The notes under the pieces were generated by a model. The model ran no database searches. It was not told the DNA's origin and was given only the letters and a program-made list of their open reading frames with translations. From Fennellomyces sp. T-0311 (lineage: Eukaryota > Mucoromycota > Mucoromycetes > Mucorales > Lichtheimiaceae), in NCBI GenBank assembly GCA_025266875.1, contig JALLLT010000007.1:186001-250000 (forward strand): 64,000 bases of DNA, given 5' to 3'. A program made the position numbers and the translations under genes. Positions 44,598 through 58,299 of this stretch are shown piece after piece (positions within the stretch are counted from its first letter, which is position 1; the number at the start of each line of letters is the position of its first letter).

Positions 44598-44679
44598 TGT
44601 GTTTCCTAGCGATACCAACTCTCTCGACCGTGCAGGCGGGGGCGGGTTAAGGCTTTGATCATAAAAAGAAGGGCTATTT

Positions 44680-46143
44680 TCAAAAATTAAACAAAAAAAG
44701 GATATGATCATTGTTTCGTCGTTTGGTTGTTGTCTTGACACCGTTCTTGTTCATCGACAGCAGCTGTTCGAGCGTCAGACTGCCCTCGGTGATGCTGGCT
44801 ACAGCTGTGGCGGCGGCACCGCGGGTCCGACGACGATTGCGTGTCTGTGGAGCAGTGACGACAAAATCTAACGGCGCAGAGGAATCAGATTGGATGCAGG
44901 CCACTTAAAACGTGAATTAATATACCGTTTGACAGGATAATATCTTCATCCCTGTACTCCTTTATCCGTTTTCGTTTTTCATCGATAATAAACAACATGG
45001 CCTTTTTCAATTCGCGCTTCTCGACCTACATTGCGAAAAGCATTTGTCACGCCGCCCATGCATAATAACCATCGCCTTTTTTGTACCTCAGCTTCCTCTT
45101 CAACCGCGCGCAGGGCATCGCTGTAAAGCTTTTCCGCGCATTGTATTCGATACTCCATCATCAATTGCGCCTTTGAAATCTCTTTGGTGCGCTCGTCTTC
45201 CAGATCAGTGATATGTTCTTCGAATACCTCGTGTCCGCCTACATGGCATCAGTTACACTGTATTCATCCGCACAGGCCAAAACGACTCACCGTGTTGGAT
45301 TGCAGAGAGTTCTTCCTGTAGCCTTTTGATTTTCTCCAGATAAATCCTATCGGCACGAACGATTTCAGAAAAAGCTTTTGAGAAAAAAGGGGGAGGAGGT
45401 GTCAACTTACGTTTCCTTATTCTCCAGAAACTCGTGGTTAATCTCCAGCGTCCGCTCAGTGTATTCGGCCGCTCGACTGGAACTTGTGCTGGTATATTCG
45501 TTGGTATCTACATGATGTGTAAGCAAAAAGCCTTGTGCTACTCGGCAAAGGACATACCGTCCCAATCGCCGGATCGATTTCCCTCTTCACCATAGTAGTA
45601 ATATGGATCATCCGGGACCGGTGTCGACAAGAATCTTGGTGACCGTTGACGAGATGACGACGGTTGGGAACGCGGCACGGTGGAGGCGTCGTTATTGTTG
45701 TTAAAGCCATTCGTACTTCTCCATATCGATGGCACAGGCGGCGGATGATCCACCTCCGCTTCATATCGGTAACCTAGCGAAGGCTGAGGTTGTGCTTGAA
45801 ATGTGCTACTGTTATTATAACTGTAGGGTGAGAAAGAGTACGCAGTTCCGCTACCGCCCGCACTCGAAGCACCACTACTCGTGTTGTACGAGAAGGGTGC
45901 CTGGTAATTTGACGATGTCGATGACAGTCCGGACAACGGTGGCAACTTCCACCTTTCGCCTTTGTTCATGCTGCTACTGCTAACGTTGTTATCTGCCCCT
46001 GACTCGCGCTGCGTGGCAGACCCGGTATACGGAAGTCGAGGTAATGTCGTTGAAAACCGTGGTGGTGAACCAATGGGAGGTAACGTGAAACGCGGTGGAG
46101 AGCCTGGAAGTGGCGGTGGTAACAAAGACTGCTCAGAGTACAT
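44680..46143 (-). CDS. Sds3-like subunit of the Sin3/Rpd3 histone deacetylase complex
   Basis: Six exons join in phase: 46143-45558, 45507-45411, 45346-45291, 45238-45087, 45025-44926 and 44867-44680, giving 392 residues. The N-terminal 195 residues are Pro/Ser/Tyr-rich and disordered. The rest is a long charged coiled coil (IYLEKIKRLQEELSAIQ, HITDLEDERTKEISKAQ, YSDALRAVEEEAEVEKREL, IIDEKRKRIKEYRDE) and then an RNRRRTRG basic block before SLTLEQLLSMNK. The order of coiled coil, R-rich block and short C-terminal helix is that of the Sds3/BRMS1 family, which dimerises and bridges Sin3 to Rpd3-type deacetylases. Family membership is fairly secure; which paralogue is not. Confidence 0.75.
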
Positions 46144-49100
46144 TTGGGATGGTCGAGGATGTTCCAAGGAAAGAGAGAAGGGAAAAAAGAGAGAGAGAAC
46201 GCACGGAGAGGCACCCGCTTGAAAAGAAAATGGGTGTCTGGGGATTGCAGTCATCCACTGGAATTGGATTCACTCACCCGGCGAATCAAAGTCGACAGAT
46301 CGGCTTTTTTTTTCTTCATTCTGCTTGTCAAATCAGAATGTCAACATTTTTTTTCGTTGTCTTGTTATCCATCCTGTACCTTTTGTTGAAATCGTTGGAC
46401 CAAGAAAATGCTGTCTTGTTCTCGATATATGATTATCGTGGCAACATTCGTTGTCTTGACAACCGACCACAACAAAGCCAATGGCAAAAATCAATGCCTA
46501 AATATATATTTATGCTTTTGCATCCAAAATAGTTCATTAACAATCTTCGTACATTTCTATCACCACCCATTTATATATCACATGGATGCCTTAAACATCA
46601 TCCGCCTATAAGCCAGCGTGAAAAGGGAGATCGGCGGGGAAAAAAGAAATCGGGAGTACCCGTTTGAACAGATGGACAAAATCGTCGGATGATCAGCTTG
46701 TCCTTTGTTTCATTGCTGCATTGCAACTTCGGGGATCATTTTCGAATTTTGACACGAATTATCGGTTGCACTATCAGACGTATAAAAGCAAAGGGTTGCT
46801 TTGTAATCGGGACGTGTTGTTCAACTCCGATGTCAGGAACACTATATGCATAGGTAACGTAGCATGCACATATCAACGAAAGGTGGCTATTCGTTATAGC
46901 GTCGGTTGCTTTTGGAAACAGGATGCGCGCCTTGCGGTGGATAAGTTGCCTGTTGGACATTAACCCGGTGCGCCCTCATCATGCAGATCCTCCACGGGTA
47001 CGTATATGTATATCGGCGTGATGATCTTGTCGATATACAACATAGCTTAATAGGAAAATGAAAACGCTATGCGACACCAAAATTGCTCTGATGTTTTTAG
47101 TGATTGACTTTCTCTCATACGCCCTCACAATCATAAATTATACTTGTATGAAATCCACGCGTAAGCCGTCCACATATTTTTTTGTCCACTATTATTGCCT
47201 GCTCGTTTTGATGCGTTGCTGGGCATTAACGCTTATACGGGTCACCTATTTAAACCGTGAATTATCAGTGTGCGCCTCCTCTGTGAACCTTCTAAAGCAG
47301 TTCCAATGAAATAATCGCATATACTGCTAACCATAGTAGACGATTTGCGACCAGGATCTCGGGCATGTCTCCAATATTAACAAGTTATACAATCAATAAA
47401 AAAAATATGCTTACACATCAGTATGAGAAAGGATTGTACCGAAGAAACGAAATACTTTACGTTTATCAAAAATCTAATGCAAGCCAGATACTGTAAAGAG
47501 GCGTGAGAATTTCACCTTGGGACAATAACCATAAAAAGTACAGAAGCCGACAAAACGGACCACACGAAGACGGATACTACCATGAGCGAGCCTAAAAGAT
47601 GGGTGCAATGCTGACTATGCAGAAACCATCATAGTAGTCATCAGAGCCCATGAAAAAATCTTCATTATACCAAAAAGGCCTTTAATATAAAGGAAGAAGC
47701 GAAGGTAGGGCTGTCCCAGATACGTAGAGCGGGACTAGAACCAATAGACTGTCTTTGCGATTCATGGGATTGATGATAGAGCAAAAAAGCAAAAGGAGAG
47801 GGAGAAGAGAAAGCTCGTTCTAATTGCCACAAAGATCACACGATGAACCTCAAATGCTGGTATGTGAACCATAGCCTATTAAAGTTTAAATTGTCTGGGG
47901 ACTTGGGGGACCGATCTATCGCTAGAAAGGAAATAACGAAATTCTACACACGTCATAGAGTCTTAGCTTTCAATGGACGCCTTTTTCTCCACACCCTAAC
48001 GAGCTAATTTTCATATGACACAATTTGGCGGGTATAATCTTGAACGCACATAGCGTTCATAATGCGAGTTCAAATTAATAGTTGAATACATGGAAATAAA
48101 ATCGTCGGGCATTACCGAAGGGCGAAATATAAGGTGAGCTGATGCCTATTGTCACTCTATCCTATTGGCTAATTGACTTTTTACCAAACTTACGGATTGG
48201 AAATGAGCCAGCTGTCTGTGCACGCATTTAATTGGTTTACGCTAGAGTACACTGCGATCATAACTTTTATTGGAATAGACGATGACGGGGAAAACTTGTC
48301 GCTAAATATTACGTATTTATGGCCTACTAGAATATTAAGATCAATTTACTGTTATTGAGAACCTTAATAAGTACTACAGTAATTGACGATCTTGTCAGAA
48401 TTATAAACTATACTATGTATAATTCATAAGAAAGCATTAACGGATTAAGGTTCGTCGCGTATTTCTAAATAGCAAAGCTATCATGTTACGGCGTATTTTA
48501 AAGCATAATGCCCTTTAGGCTCATCACGTATTGGACTCGCTAGAACATTTCGATTAACCCAAATGGCTCTACAAATCTCATACGATCGTAGTACCTTACA
48601 TGGCTAGCTCTGGGAATTATATGAGACAGGGAATCGATCTTACTAGTTTTTGATCACCCACGCAAATACATGGTCAATACCACAGAGGCCATCACTATTT
48701 TGTACCATCCCGGTCTTTGGCGAATCAAACTTGTGATACCGTGTACATACGTCACAGGTTCCGAGATCGAGGAAGAGAAAGTCTAAAAGAAATTTATCAA
48801 TATGTTAACCTGAAAAAGAAGAGATCAAGTGCTAATTACGGAAAATCCGATAAGCTTTTTCCCCACGGCGTGTTGGTTAGAAGCCATGATAAACAATTGC
48901 ACGTAAGAGAGAATACACAAGGCCAAGAAAAAGCGCCAGTATACGTACTCAAGTTTTTTGTTGTTAATTACCGTATATGAAAGGCATGTTATTTGCTTAC
49001 CATAAGAAGGCATAGTAGTTCAAACGGCATACTATAATTATAGAAATCTGTGTAAGAGTCGGGTATGTAAGTTGAGATCAAAGAATCGTATGTAAATATC

Positions 49101-51872
49101 ATTGTACGAGAAAACCACATGTTGGTTGGAATGCTCATATGTAACGTGCTGTTCAATGACGCCGCGGTGTATAGATTGCAGGTAGAGTATTTACAACAGG
49201 AAAAGGTCTCTTTTATCTGGTCTGCAATGGCATAAGGGATAGTCGCGGCCATACACCCTGAACTCAATGCGCAGCATGCGTAACACATATTGACCCAGAA
49301 GAACTCTTACCAAATGAAAAAGGACTTATTCAGCATACGCATTATAATACTCTTATGATATCAGTATGACCTCCAACTACCTATCAATAAAAAAGATAAT
49401 GCTATCAATTCTTTTCATGGGTAACAAGGTGACTACCGGAGAATAAAGATAACTTCCGCTTTACATTACTTTTGCGCAATACCATATTGGGATCAAGTTG
49501 TTTTCTTTTTTTCCCTAAAGGTGTCTAGACAAATCCTGTCACGCTGTTAATTTATTGATCGACGCGATAAGCGCGTTTTTGATTACTTAGCATCATTCTC
49601 CTTTTCTGATCACAATAGTCTGAACATGTTTCGGATGATAACGGCTTCCTCCGATGTGACGAAAAAAAGCTGTAAACAAAGAATCACTTTTTTTTTAATT
49701 CGCCAAAGCAATTGATATGCGCTTTGCATGATGTAAGGACTGTCCTTTTGCTTAATTTGGTATAAGGTAGCAATGGACAGGGGGCACGCATCTACAGATA
49801 GGGGGGAAATAACCCTGTGGCGCGTCAGATCGCGCAACATGCACGAAATCACGGTAATTTAACACACCCGTGCCAAAAGTCAACTGTTGCAGTACACATG
49901 ATCATTTTTGTTCTAATCAATTATCTCGATTCAGAGACGTTATCATTGAAAGTAACAAGAAAAAACGGTTGCATATTTCAAAGCAGGTGACGAGGTAAAT
50001 AAAAAAAAACTGTGTGAAATGCGGATGTTCCTGATCCGAACTATTTTGTTGCCAAGACTGCCACGTTAACCCCCACGGGTCATTTATTCCCAGAAGCACA
50101 TACACAGGCGGACCTGCAGTTTTGAAAAAGAACGCATTGTTGTATTACGTGATAACCAGCTAGGATTGGTCCGATCATACCACTATATACCTGTCCAAAA
50201 GAAGTTACTCAGCTCGCCGTCTGTGTGATACATCGAATTACTCGATATAGCGCTCACCTTGATGGGCGGACCGAGCCACATGGCAAAAAAGAAAAAAGCA
50301 GATGATGGGAGCCTCAAACCGTTTTAATTCTCTCAGTTTTTGGGAATGCATTCTGTAACTCTCTACATTTTTATCCAAGCGGAGATGCTATATTACTATT
50401 TACATCACCCAACAAATGTCTCGGGTCTTTTCTATAACCTCTTCCGAGATACCGTCGGCCCGCTAATATCATTGAAGGGCCGTTACTATCTTTATGTCCA
50501 TCCGTCTCCCCCCAAAAACGCCTTACCAACTCTTTGTCATGAGAACAATGTACCGGTCCCCGCAACTATCGAACTGGAAATGGTATCCAGGCACACGAAG
50601 AGGACAGGTGAGCATAAAAATAAAAAGTCTCTGTGTGCAACAGACCAAAGGGTCAGCGGGCTGCTTATCGTATCACAGTATATTCGCGATCATAATAGAA
50701 GAAAATGTTGTATAAACGAAAAGGAAGAAAAATTTATTTCGGACCAAATGTGGTATTCCATTAGATAACACTTTTTTTTCACTTGCAGCCTTTTCTTATC
50801 TATCCCCAAATACTCGATTGTATCGGGAAAGTATACCAAAGATGGATGCCCAGAAATGTGGATTGGGTTGTATATAACATTTTTTATATACGTGGAAACC
50901 GGAATGAAAAGCTTGCATGACCCGAGCCTTGAGAAAAAAAAGTTGGAACGTGGATGGTTGTACATAAAGCTAACCAAGCCACGGCTGTGCTTCAACGCGT
51001 AACTGAATTTAAGTTTCTCTTAGTGAGTATAGAAAAAGATACTTGCATGGTGATATCATCTCTTTCAATGTGCGGTCCGAAACATTCCATGACGATAATA
51101 TTTTTATGCGCGAATTGGCGGTAAGATGGTAAAGCAGATGAGATCATTGGGTCGCAATAGCCACGTGTAATCCGATCCTCCGCGGCTTTCCGTTAGCGGA
51201 GCAAAACCAGCAAGAAGAGAATAGAAAGAGATCCCGTACATAAGAATGTTTAAGCTGGTTGTTATTGTTACATCTCATCACGTTTGGTATATGGTCAGCA
51301 ACTCCGTCGCTTCCTTCGGCATCCAAGCCGGAACAATCTATGCAAGGCAAAAAAAAAAATATTGGCGGGCTATTGTCTTTCATTGTCGGTCTTCTTTTTT
51401 TCGCTATTCGAATGACTCTACCTAACTTTTTTTTTGCCAGAAAAGGGGGATAATGACAATGAGCAAGCGTAAAATTTTAGACCGACAAGTAACAAAAAAA
51501 AAACGGTCAAATTAATGAGTTGCTTCGTTTGTAACAAAAACCAAGCAGTCGGCTCAGTCGTTTGCTGGTTTTTATTTTCGCGCTCTACGAAAATTTATGA
51601 GCCAATATATTGCCTATTTTTACAATGCAGATATGAGCGAATAGGGATTTGTGCCTCTGGTTGCACAGCGAAAAGCCCGCTCTAATAAACAATCTCCCCC
51701 CATCGCGCAGCTTGCAGCACGAATGAAATGACTGTATGACAAGTTCGCCACGTGCCAGAACGAGAAAAAAAACAAAGATCGGCGTTACTAGGCATTCCTA
51801 TGATGTGGTCAGCCCAGAAGATTTTATTATGCCCCAAAAATGGTAAGACGCATTGAAAGCCCCTCGCGAGCA
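46144..51872. other. 5.7 kb gene-poor, AT-rich region
   Basis: No frame here looks like a gene. The longest (50340-50768, plus) has no recognisable domain and poor composition. Many A/T homopolymers are present. I found no tRNA-like cloverleaf, large repeat or transposase motif. The first few hundred bases include the Sds3-like promoter. Confidence 0.45.
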
Positions 51873-51878
51873 TATAAA
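51873..51878 (+). promoter_or_regulatory. TATA box of the zinc-knuckle microgene
   Basis: TATAAA in the context CATATAAAGGCGGG, about 108 bp upstream of the ATG at 51981. A CT-rich leader (about 51930-51955) follows, as in fungal core promoters. Confidence 0.55.
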
Positions 51879-51980
51879 GGCGGGCAGTTTTGAGCAGTTA
51901 TCACTTTATTCGTTCACTATACGATAAAGCCCTCTTATTTCCCTCTACCTCTCTAAGCCATATTACTCTACGCTTCAAAC

Positions 51981-52126
51981 ATGTCTGACGGACGATGCAT
52001 TCACTGCGGCCAAAAGGGTCATTACTCCATGTAAGTTGATAATTTTTCTCAATCAATTGATGAATGACGATACTTATTCTTCTTTCTTTTAGGATGTGCC
52101 CAAAGAAGCCAGCTTCCTCTGCCTAA
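51981..52126 (+). CDS. 27-residue zinc-knuckle microprotein
   Basis: Two exons, 51981-52030 and 52093-52126, encode 27 residues. The intron (62 bp) is textbook: GTAAGT at its start and a TTCTTTCTTTTAG polypyrimidine end. The product contains CIHCGQKGHYSMMC, an exact C-x2-C-x4-H-x4-C zinc knuckle (C6, C9, H14, C19) with the Gly at position 5 of the knuckle and an aromatic after the His. It ends PKKPASSA. A knuckle of this type binds single-stranded nucleic acid. The splice falls inside the knuckle, so only the spliced message makes it. Alternatively this is the surviving head of a longer CCHC gene, but no downstream frame continues it. Confidence 0.6.
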
Positions 52127-55100
52127 AATCACATTCACACCAATATCAACCATATTGGCTCAAAGCAGTTTCCAGCAAAACTGACTCGAGATCTATTCGC
52201 GAGATCGATGCAAGCTTTTTGCGACTTGTGCCGACGAGGACATTCTTATCACGACGACTTTTCACTACCCATCTCCAACAATGACGACGCCTTCTTATTC
52301 CATCCTATTTCAACCTTCACACATACCACAATCAACCATAGACGAGCAGATGCTCAAATCAAGATTATACTTTCATATTTACAAGCAACATGGCAGGCCG
52401 GCCCACATATTTCTATATACTCTCTCATAATCATATATGTACATTTATTCCTCCTCTCTTCTAATATGTCCATACAAGTTGCTTCAAAAGTACCACTTGT
52501 TTATGTAATACCTCCCCATCCATAATACTACTACTATCATCACTTTGTGTCATCTGCTATGCACTAGATGCATTTATTATTCATTTTACTAATTAAACTT
52601 GATCATGATAAAAAAAAATACCGCTTCTATTCGGAACATCTGTGGGGGAAAGCGACAGGCGCCGACAGAGTGCAAAGCCTTAAGTTCTTAAAAAGTCCGC
52701 TCATCCGCTTGACGTCATTGGTGTCCGTCTGGTTGCCACGTTGCACTTTTTCTCGACTAGCAGCCGTTCAACGTTGCACAAACAGTACAGCTCACGCAAC
52801 ACAGGCAAGGGTATCTTCGGAACCAAAAGAACGTTCTTGTGACGAAACAATGCTGATTAGTATATCAGATAACTGGGGCTTGGGGGTCATTTTCTTGTTC
52901 GTCGTTATAACTAACGGAGCATGCACACCGGAGAAGGGGAGTTAATAGACAAGATGGCGGGGCATATCGTAAAAACTCCCTGATGGAAATACTATTTTAC
53001 GCATTAGGGGGGAGTGAATATACGACAAGATGAGATTCAAAGCGGAGGGAAAGAGATCACGGGTATTGCTTCCCCACGCTGTAATCCTGTAAACAAATCA
53101 TGTTTTGTTGTCATCTCTCCATCAATCAATCAATGAATCAAAAAAGATGTTTGTGAAGCACCTGTCTGCACAGACAGATATGAAGTCACTTGAAACAAGG
53201 TTTGATGCGGGGTGGGAACGAGACGCGTTCGTTGTTCGGAGCCATCTTTTTTTTCTTCCACTAAACAAATGCTTAACCTCGTGAATACGCTTTGCGCTAT
53301 GCATACTATCTGTGGTGATTTCGTGCATTCTCGAATAGCACAATGAATTCTTAACAATCAAGGGATGATGGTGACGTGATAGTGATTGATAGTTGTAAGT
53401 AATTCCCGTCTATTTGCACAGCACAATTAATTGGTTGCCCCTGCAACCCCAACGATCAGCCATATTTAGCGATTCAGGAACATATTTTACTGCTCGAACC
53501 ACTAATTTTGGATTCGAGATTGACCGGACCTGAACTCACAACATATTCATCCGTCGTGTGTAACTGAACGGACGGATATAGATACATGGATCAGTAGATG
53601 ATGATGTCCGTGACCAACATGCAAAGGAAAAACATAAACAAAGATGTTATGCAACAGCAAGTAAACATTATACATCAGGTTTAGTTTCATCCTTTCATTA
53701 AATCATGGGATCAAATACACAACACCACGCGATGACATTGCCACGCATCAAAAAAGAAAGTTTCGACACTTTTGCAAACCTCACTAAAAAACTGGCCTTG
53801 GTTTGAAACGTAGCAGTGTCACAAAGGAGGTGAATCCAGTACGAGATAAGTAACCTTGTCAGCCGTCGTGTATCAATGACGCACCTTTACGTCGGACAAT
53901 GTTGATAGACATTACTACACGATTGGGGGAGAGTCAATTTACAATGAATGCCATTAAGGGAACGATGGGCGAAAAAGTCGGATGTTCCAAGACCATTCTT
54001 GGGTAGTGTCTTTTTCGGGATTGAATTGACCTTACCGGGGATATAATAGGTACGTTTAAAAATTTGCGATATTTAGCTTGGTCAATTATACTTGCACAGT
54101 AATCGGTAAAGAATAAAAAGCAGTGTGATTATTGTTAGTCGATAGGTAAGACCAACTTGTGATGTCAGAATGTTGAGAAACAACAGCAAATTATGGGTTG
54201 CTTCCGCTCTACATATCTCTTTGGAGCTCAACAGGTTGCTTGATATACGACGGTCAGTTTCAGTACACGGTGACCTTTCTTCATAGTGGAAAGAAAAATC
54301 GGCACAGCAATCTTTATGTAATGCTACGATGCTGGCGTCCTCCCATGGGTCAGTCAGCATGTTGGATGGATTGGGCAAGATTGAGATCAAGATACCAGGC
54401 TCTCGGATTTCATTTCCAGAAGGTCTCGTTTCGGCTATGCAATGAATGTACGTTCGCAAGCAGACTGATAACACAGTTGGAGACGAAAGGGTATCGAATA
54501 CTTGCGGATAATATTATAACGTTTATAAGCACGCTGATATATTAGACACTGGAGCCATGACTTTCAATGTACTGTAGATGCATCGTATATCCAGATATAA
54601 AAGACTGTATGTATTCGTACAACCTACCACAATAATTGCAGCTACGATGGTAAGTAAGACACTCTAGCAAGAAGGTGCATAGGTCATCGGTTCGAAAAGT
54701 GACTAGAGGAGCTGGGGCACTTGAAAAGTGAACAATCGGCATTCATGACCAGTAAATTTAGATGTACGTATCATCTGAAGACAGTCCGACGTCAACTTAA
54801 TGCTATTCCAATACTCTCAAAAATATATATATAAGCTTGGTACAGATAAATGACAACTGCGCTGCCAAAATGTACATGTGCATATTGGGCTCGTTCATCT
54901 GAATGTTATTTTGTAAAGATAATTTGTAAGCAAGTCAGCGGAACGTCTTCTCTCCAATTTTAGACGCGATTGCTTATCTGACTAAAATAATGCGTTTGGG
55001 TATCTTGGTGGTTCCATTATTCCGAGGAACTAACAAATCATGTATAGAATGACCTGTAGGCCCCGGGCTACTAAGCATGTTCACGGGTAAATGAGCCTAT

Positions 55101-57073
55101 TGCGCAAATGAGAGTGATGGCATGTCTATGCAAAACATAATCTTCGTCACGATGTCAAACATTTGTCTAGTGTTAAAGTTGCAATATATTGTTTTGTATT
55201 ATGGAGGAACAAATCACTTTTCTCCAATTCACAAAGAGCAACATTCGATTGCAAACTCGCTTCCATCCGCTCCGACACATCACTTTAATTTTGTGAGGGT
55301 GAGAAACGAGCATGAACAGGTAACGATAGTAAAAACGTTCGATGACCCGGCCCCTTTGTCCTCGTATCAATTAATTAGAAATCAGGTTCCCATTCGATAT
55401 CCACATGGTTATATCGATCCATGATGTTGAAAATTCTATATCATCCAAGCTTTTTCAGTGGATCATGGAATTTGCGCATCAGTCCACTTATTAATCGTTG
55501 GTAAAATAGCGCCACTGTTATAGCTTGTCGATCATAGTTTTTTATTGTGCTCGGTAAAATGTTCAAGATCAAAAAATAATGTTTATCCCGGTGACAACTC
55601 CACTAAAGTACTTTTTAACAATAATAGTTTTGATGGGATCTTATTAACTGATTATTTATAAAATACCTACTAATACATACCCATCTTAACTGATGTTGTT
55701 CGTATAACGTTCCATTGTTAAACGAGCCATATAAAGCATACGAGTCTCGGATACATATCCAAAACCCAGGAATGCTTTTTATTGTGGTCGACTTGCAAAC
55801 CTGGCCCTATCAACATATGGCCGCTTCCTTACCGTACACGAGCTTAGAATTAAAAATAAAACCTGATGCTATGACTGAAAATATTGTGGCAGGAAAAAGG
55901 CAGGGTTGCATGGTATCCGACGGATGTTACGAAGCAGTTATACAAAAAGTAAAAAGTTATATTCATGCTGGAATAACACTATATGTATAAATGATATTTG
56001 GGGCGCGCTTAACCATACGTCTTGAGCTTTTTATGTATGGTTCTTTGTCGCTGAGGCGCAAGTGCTTTGTAGTGCGATTTCTGGGGCCAGTTGTTCATCA
56101 TCCTGAGCACACCGCATTTGATATTTACGAAACAATACATCTAGATACTGCCAGTCACGATTTCATGGTAATATTGTTTTCATTAACACGGCAGATGTAA
56201 TAAGCTCGACTACCATTCTGAATTTTGAACAAGGGTGGATATGGGTATCTTGCTATACACAACCGTGATCCCATTTGTCGATCGGTTCGAAAACAACAAC
56301 AGAAAACAGAATGTCGCAAATGGAAGTGTACTATTCGTGAAAAACTATATGGCTTTTTATGAACCGGTCAAAGGACGTTTCATTAGACTTTAGAGTGTGT
56401 ATTCAAAGGAGATATGGCGTAATCAAATCGACAATGCGTAAGTATTAGTTATTGTCCTTCATCGTGATAGCTATATAGCTTTATAAATCATACAAAAGTA
56501 TTAAGCTAGGTTGGAGAATAAGATGGGCGCACTTGATAAAGAAGCACCACCTTCCTGACAAGCATAATGTAAGAAGCAATGTTACCGCGTTCATTCCTAT
56601 ATAAGTGTATCAATTTCGTGCCAGTCGATCAAGAAGCTAATCTAAAAACCTGTATATAACTGAGAGCTGTTTACTCCTCTTGCTGACGAAAAATTGTGTG
56701 CACATTCCAGCGAAGTCACTTTTGAAAGCGGGATATGCGCATGAATTTTGTGGCATATTTGACAACATAATCGGCACCCTGGCATACCCCGTTAAACAGA
56801 AGGAGATGATAGGTATCTTTAGAATTTCCAGAGCGTCGATTGCTCTTTATTGTAGTACGAGAGTTAAGTGTCGATGGTCTATAATGTGGTAAACGTATTT
56901 CAAGTAAACTACTGGAATGGGATTTCGGACTGGAAAGGACTGAATGCCAGAGGTGTCATAATTACGAATGGCATTTTCTGATGGGCTTGAAGAAGTACAC
57001 CTGTGGCAAACACTCTGTTTACTTCTGCAAATTTAAAAAATGAGAGCAACCACGATAACAAAAAAAAATTTCG
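52127..57073. other. 4.9 kb gene-poor, AT-rich region
   Basis: The first 500 bp look like a 3' UTR or an old coding tail of the zinc-knuckle gene. Beyond this several 60-130 residue frames (for example 54198-54545, 55122-55424, 55715-55990) show no family I recognise. I see no large repeat. Confidence 0.4.
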
Positions 57074-57463
57074 GATTGACATGGGAAAAAAAACTTGTTT
57101 GCTCTCCTTCAAAACACATGAAATAAGACATCAGTCTTGTCTGGGAAAAAATGTGTTTTTTAATTAGAGGGTAGATATTTTTTTGCAGAAGAGAGCTTAG
57201 ATTTGTCAAAAATAGACGGATCTAGACATCTTTTCTTCAGTCTTCTCGTCAACTTCAACCTTTTTTTCGCTAAAGCAGCGAAGCAAATAATGTTCTCGCC
57301 AACAATCCATCCAGACATGTATCTGATCTTGTAAGTACTATAGCTTTATAAAAATTTGACATTGATTGTATTGTGTCTTAACATGTCAGTACCGGTTAAT
57401 TCATAGTTCAAGAATGATGATTTATCTTACTAACGAGTTGAAAAGTGCTTGTAGTTCGTGAAG
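57074..57463. repeat. Left arm of a 1.15 kb foldback element
   Basis: Reverse complement of about 57877-58225. Shared landmarks include CTCTCCTTCAAAACACATGAA, ATCAGTCTTGTCTGGGAAAAA, GATCTTGTAAGTACTATAGC and AAAAGTGCTTGTAGTT-type ends. The arm is about 390 bp, somewhat diverged. Confidence 0.85.
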
Positions 57464-57876
57464 ACAATTTTTGCCTATTTCTCATGTATATGTATCTCGA
57501 AACTTAATTTTAGCTTTTGAGGCGAAAGAGAATGATAAAGATTAAAGACTTAAATAGAGAGAATGGAAGGGAAGAAGTAAATATAATTGACAAAGCTATT
57601 ATGTCAAACTACTGCAGCGCAGCTATGCGCCAACGATGAGAGATGTGTTTTTACTTCTCATTACCATTATAAACTTGACAATAAAACTTTGCCAGATCTT
57701 CTTTATACTCTTATGTACCTTCTTTATCTTTTTGTTACTTCTTTTTAGCATTTTTCCTCATTTTGAATCACAAGTATGAAGGGAGTCTTTAGGATATGTG
57801 TTAGAAACTGAAGAGGCAGACTAAACATTATATAGAATTATAACGACATTTGCAGGTTTTTAATATGCCTTCAATA
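57464..57876. other. Spacer of the 57-58 kb foldback element
   Basis: About 410 bp of AT-rich sequence with no coding frame. Confidence 0.5.
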
Positions 57877-58225
57877 ACTACAAGCACTTTTCCAGTCGTT
57901 AGTAAGAAAACCACCATTCTTGAACTACGAATTAACCAGTGCTGACATGTTACGACACGATACAACCAATGTCAAATTTTTATAAAGCTATAGTACTTAC
58001 AAGATCAGATACGTGTCCGGATGGATCGTTGGCAAGAACATTATTTGCTTCGCTGTTTTAGCCAAAAAAGGGTTGAAGTTGATGAGAAGACTGAAAAACA
58101 GATGTCAAGATCCATCTATTCTTGTCGAATCTAATTAAAAAACACATTTTTCCCAGACAAGACTGATATCTTCTTCATGTGTTTTGAAGGAGAGCAACAA
58201 GTTTTTCTTTCCCATATGAATCCAT
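57877..58225. repeat. Right arm of the 1.15 kb foldback element
   Basis: Reverse complement of 57074-57463, about 40 bp shorter because of small deletions. It ends at CCCATATGAATCC, the mirror of GGATTGACATGGG at the left outer end. It abuts the relic gene that follows. Confidence 0.85.
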
Positions 58226-58299
58226 CTTTTCTGTTCGTTATCGTTTACAATTGTCTTCTTCCTTACCACTGTCATACTCTCTCTGATTTCTGCTGCCGT

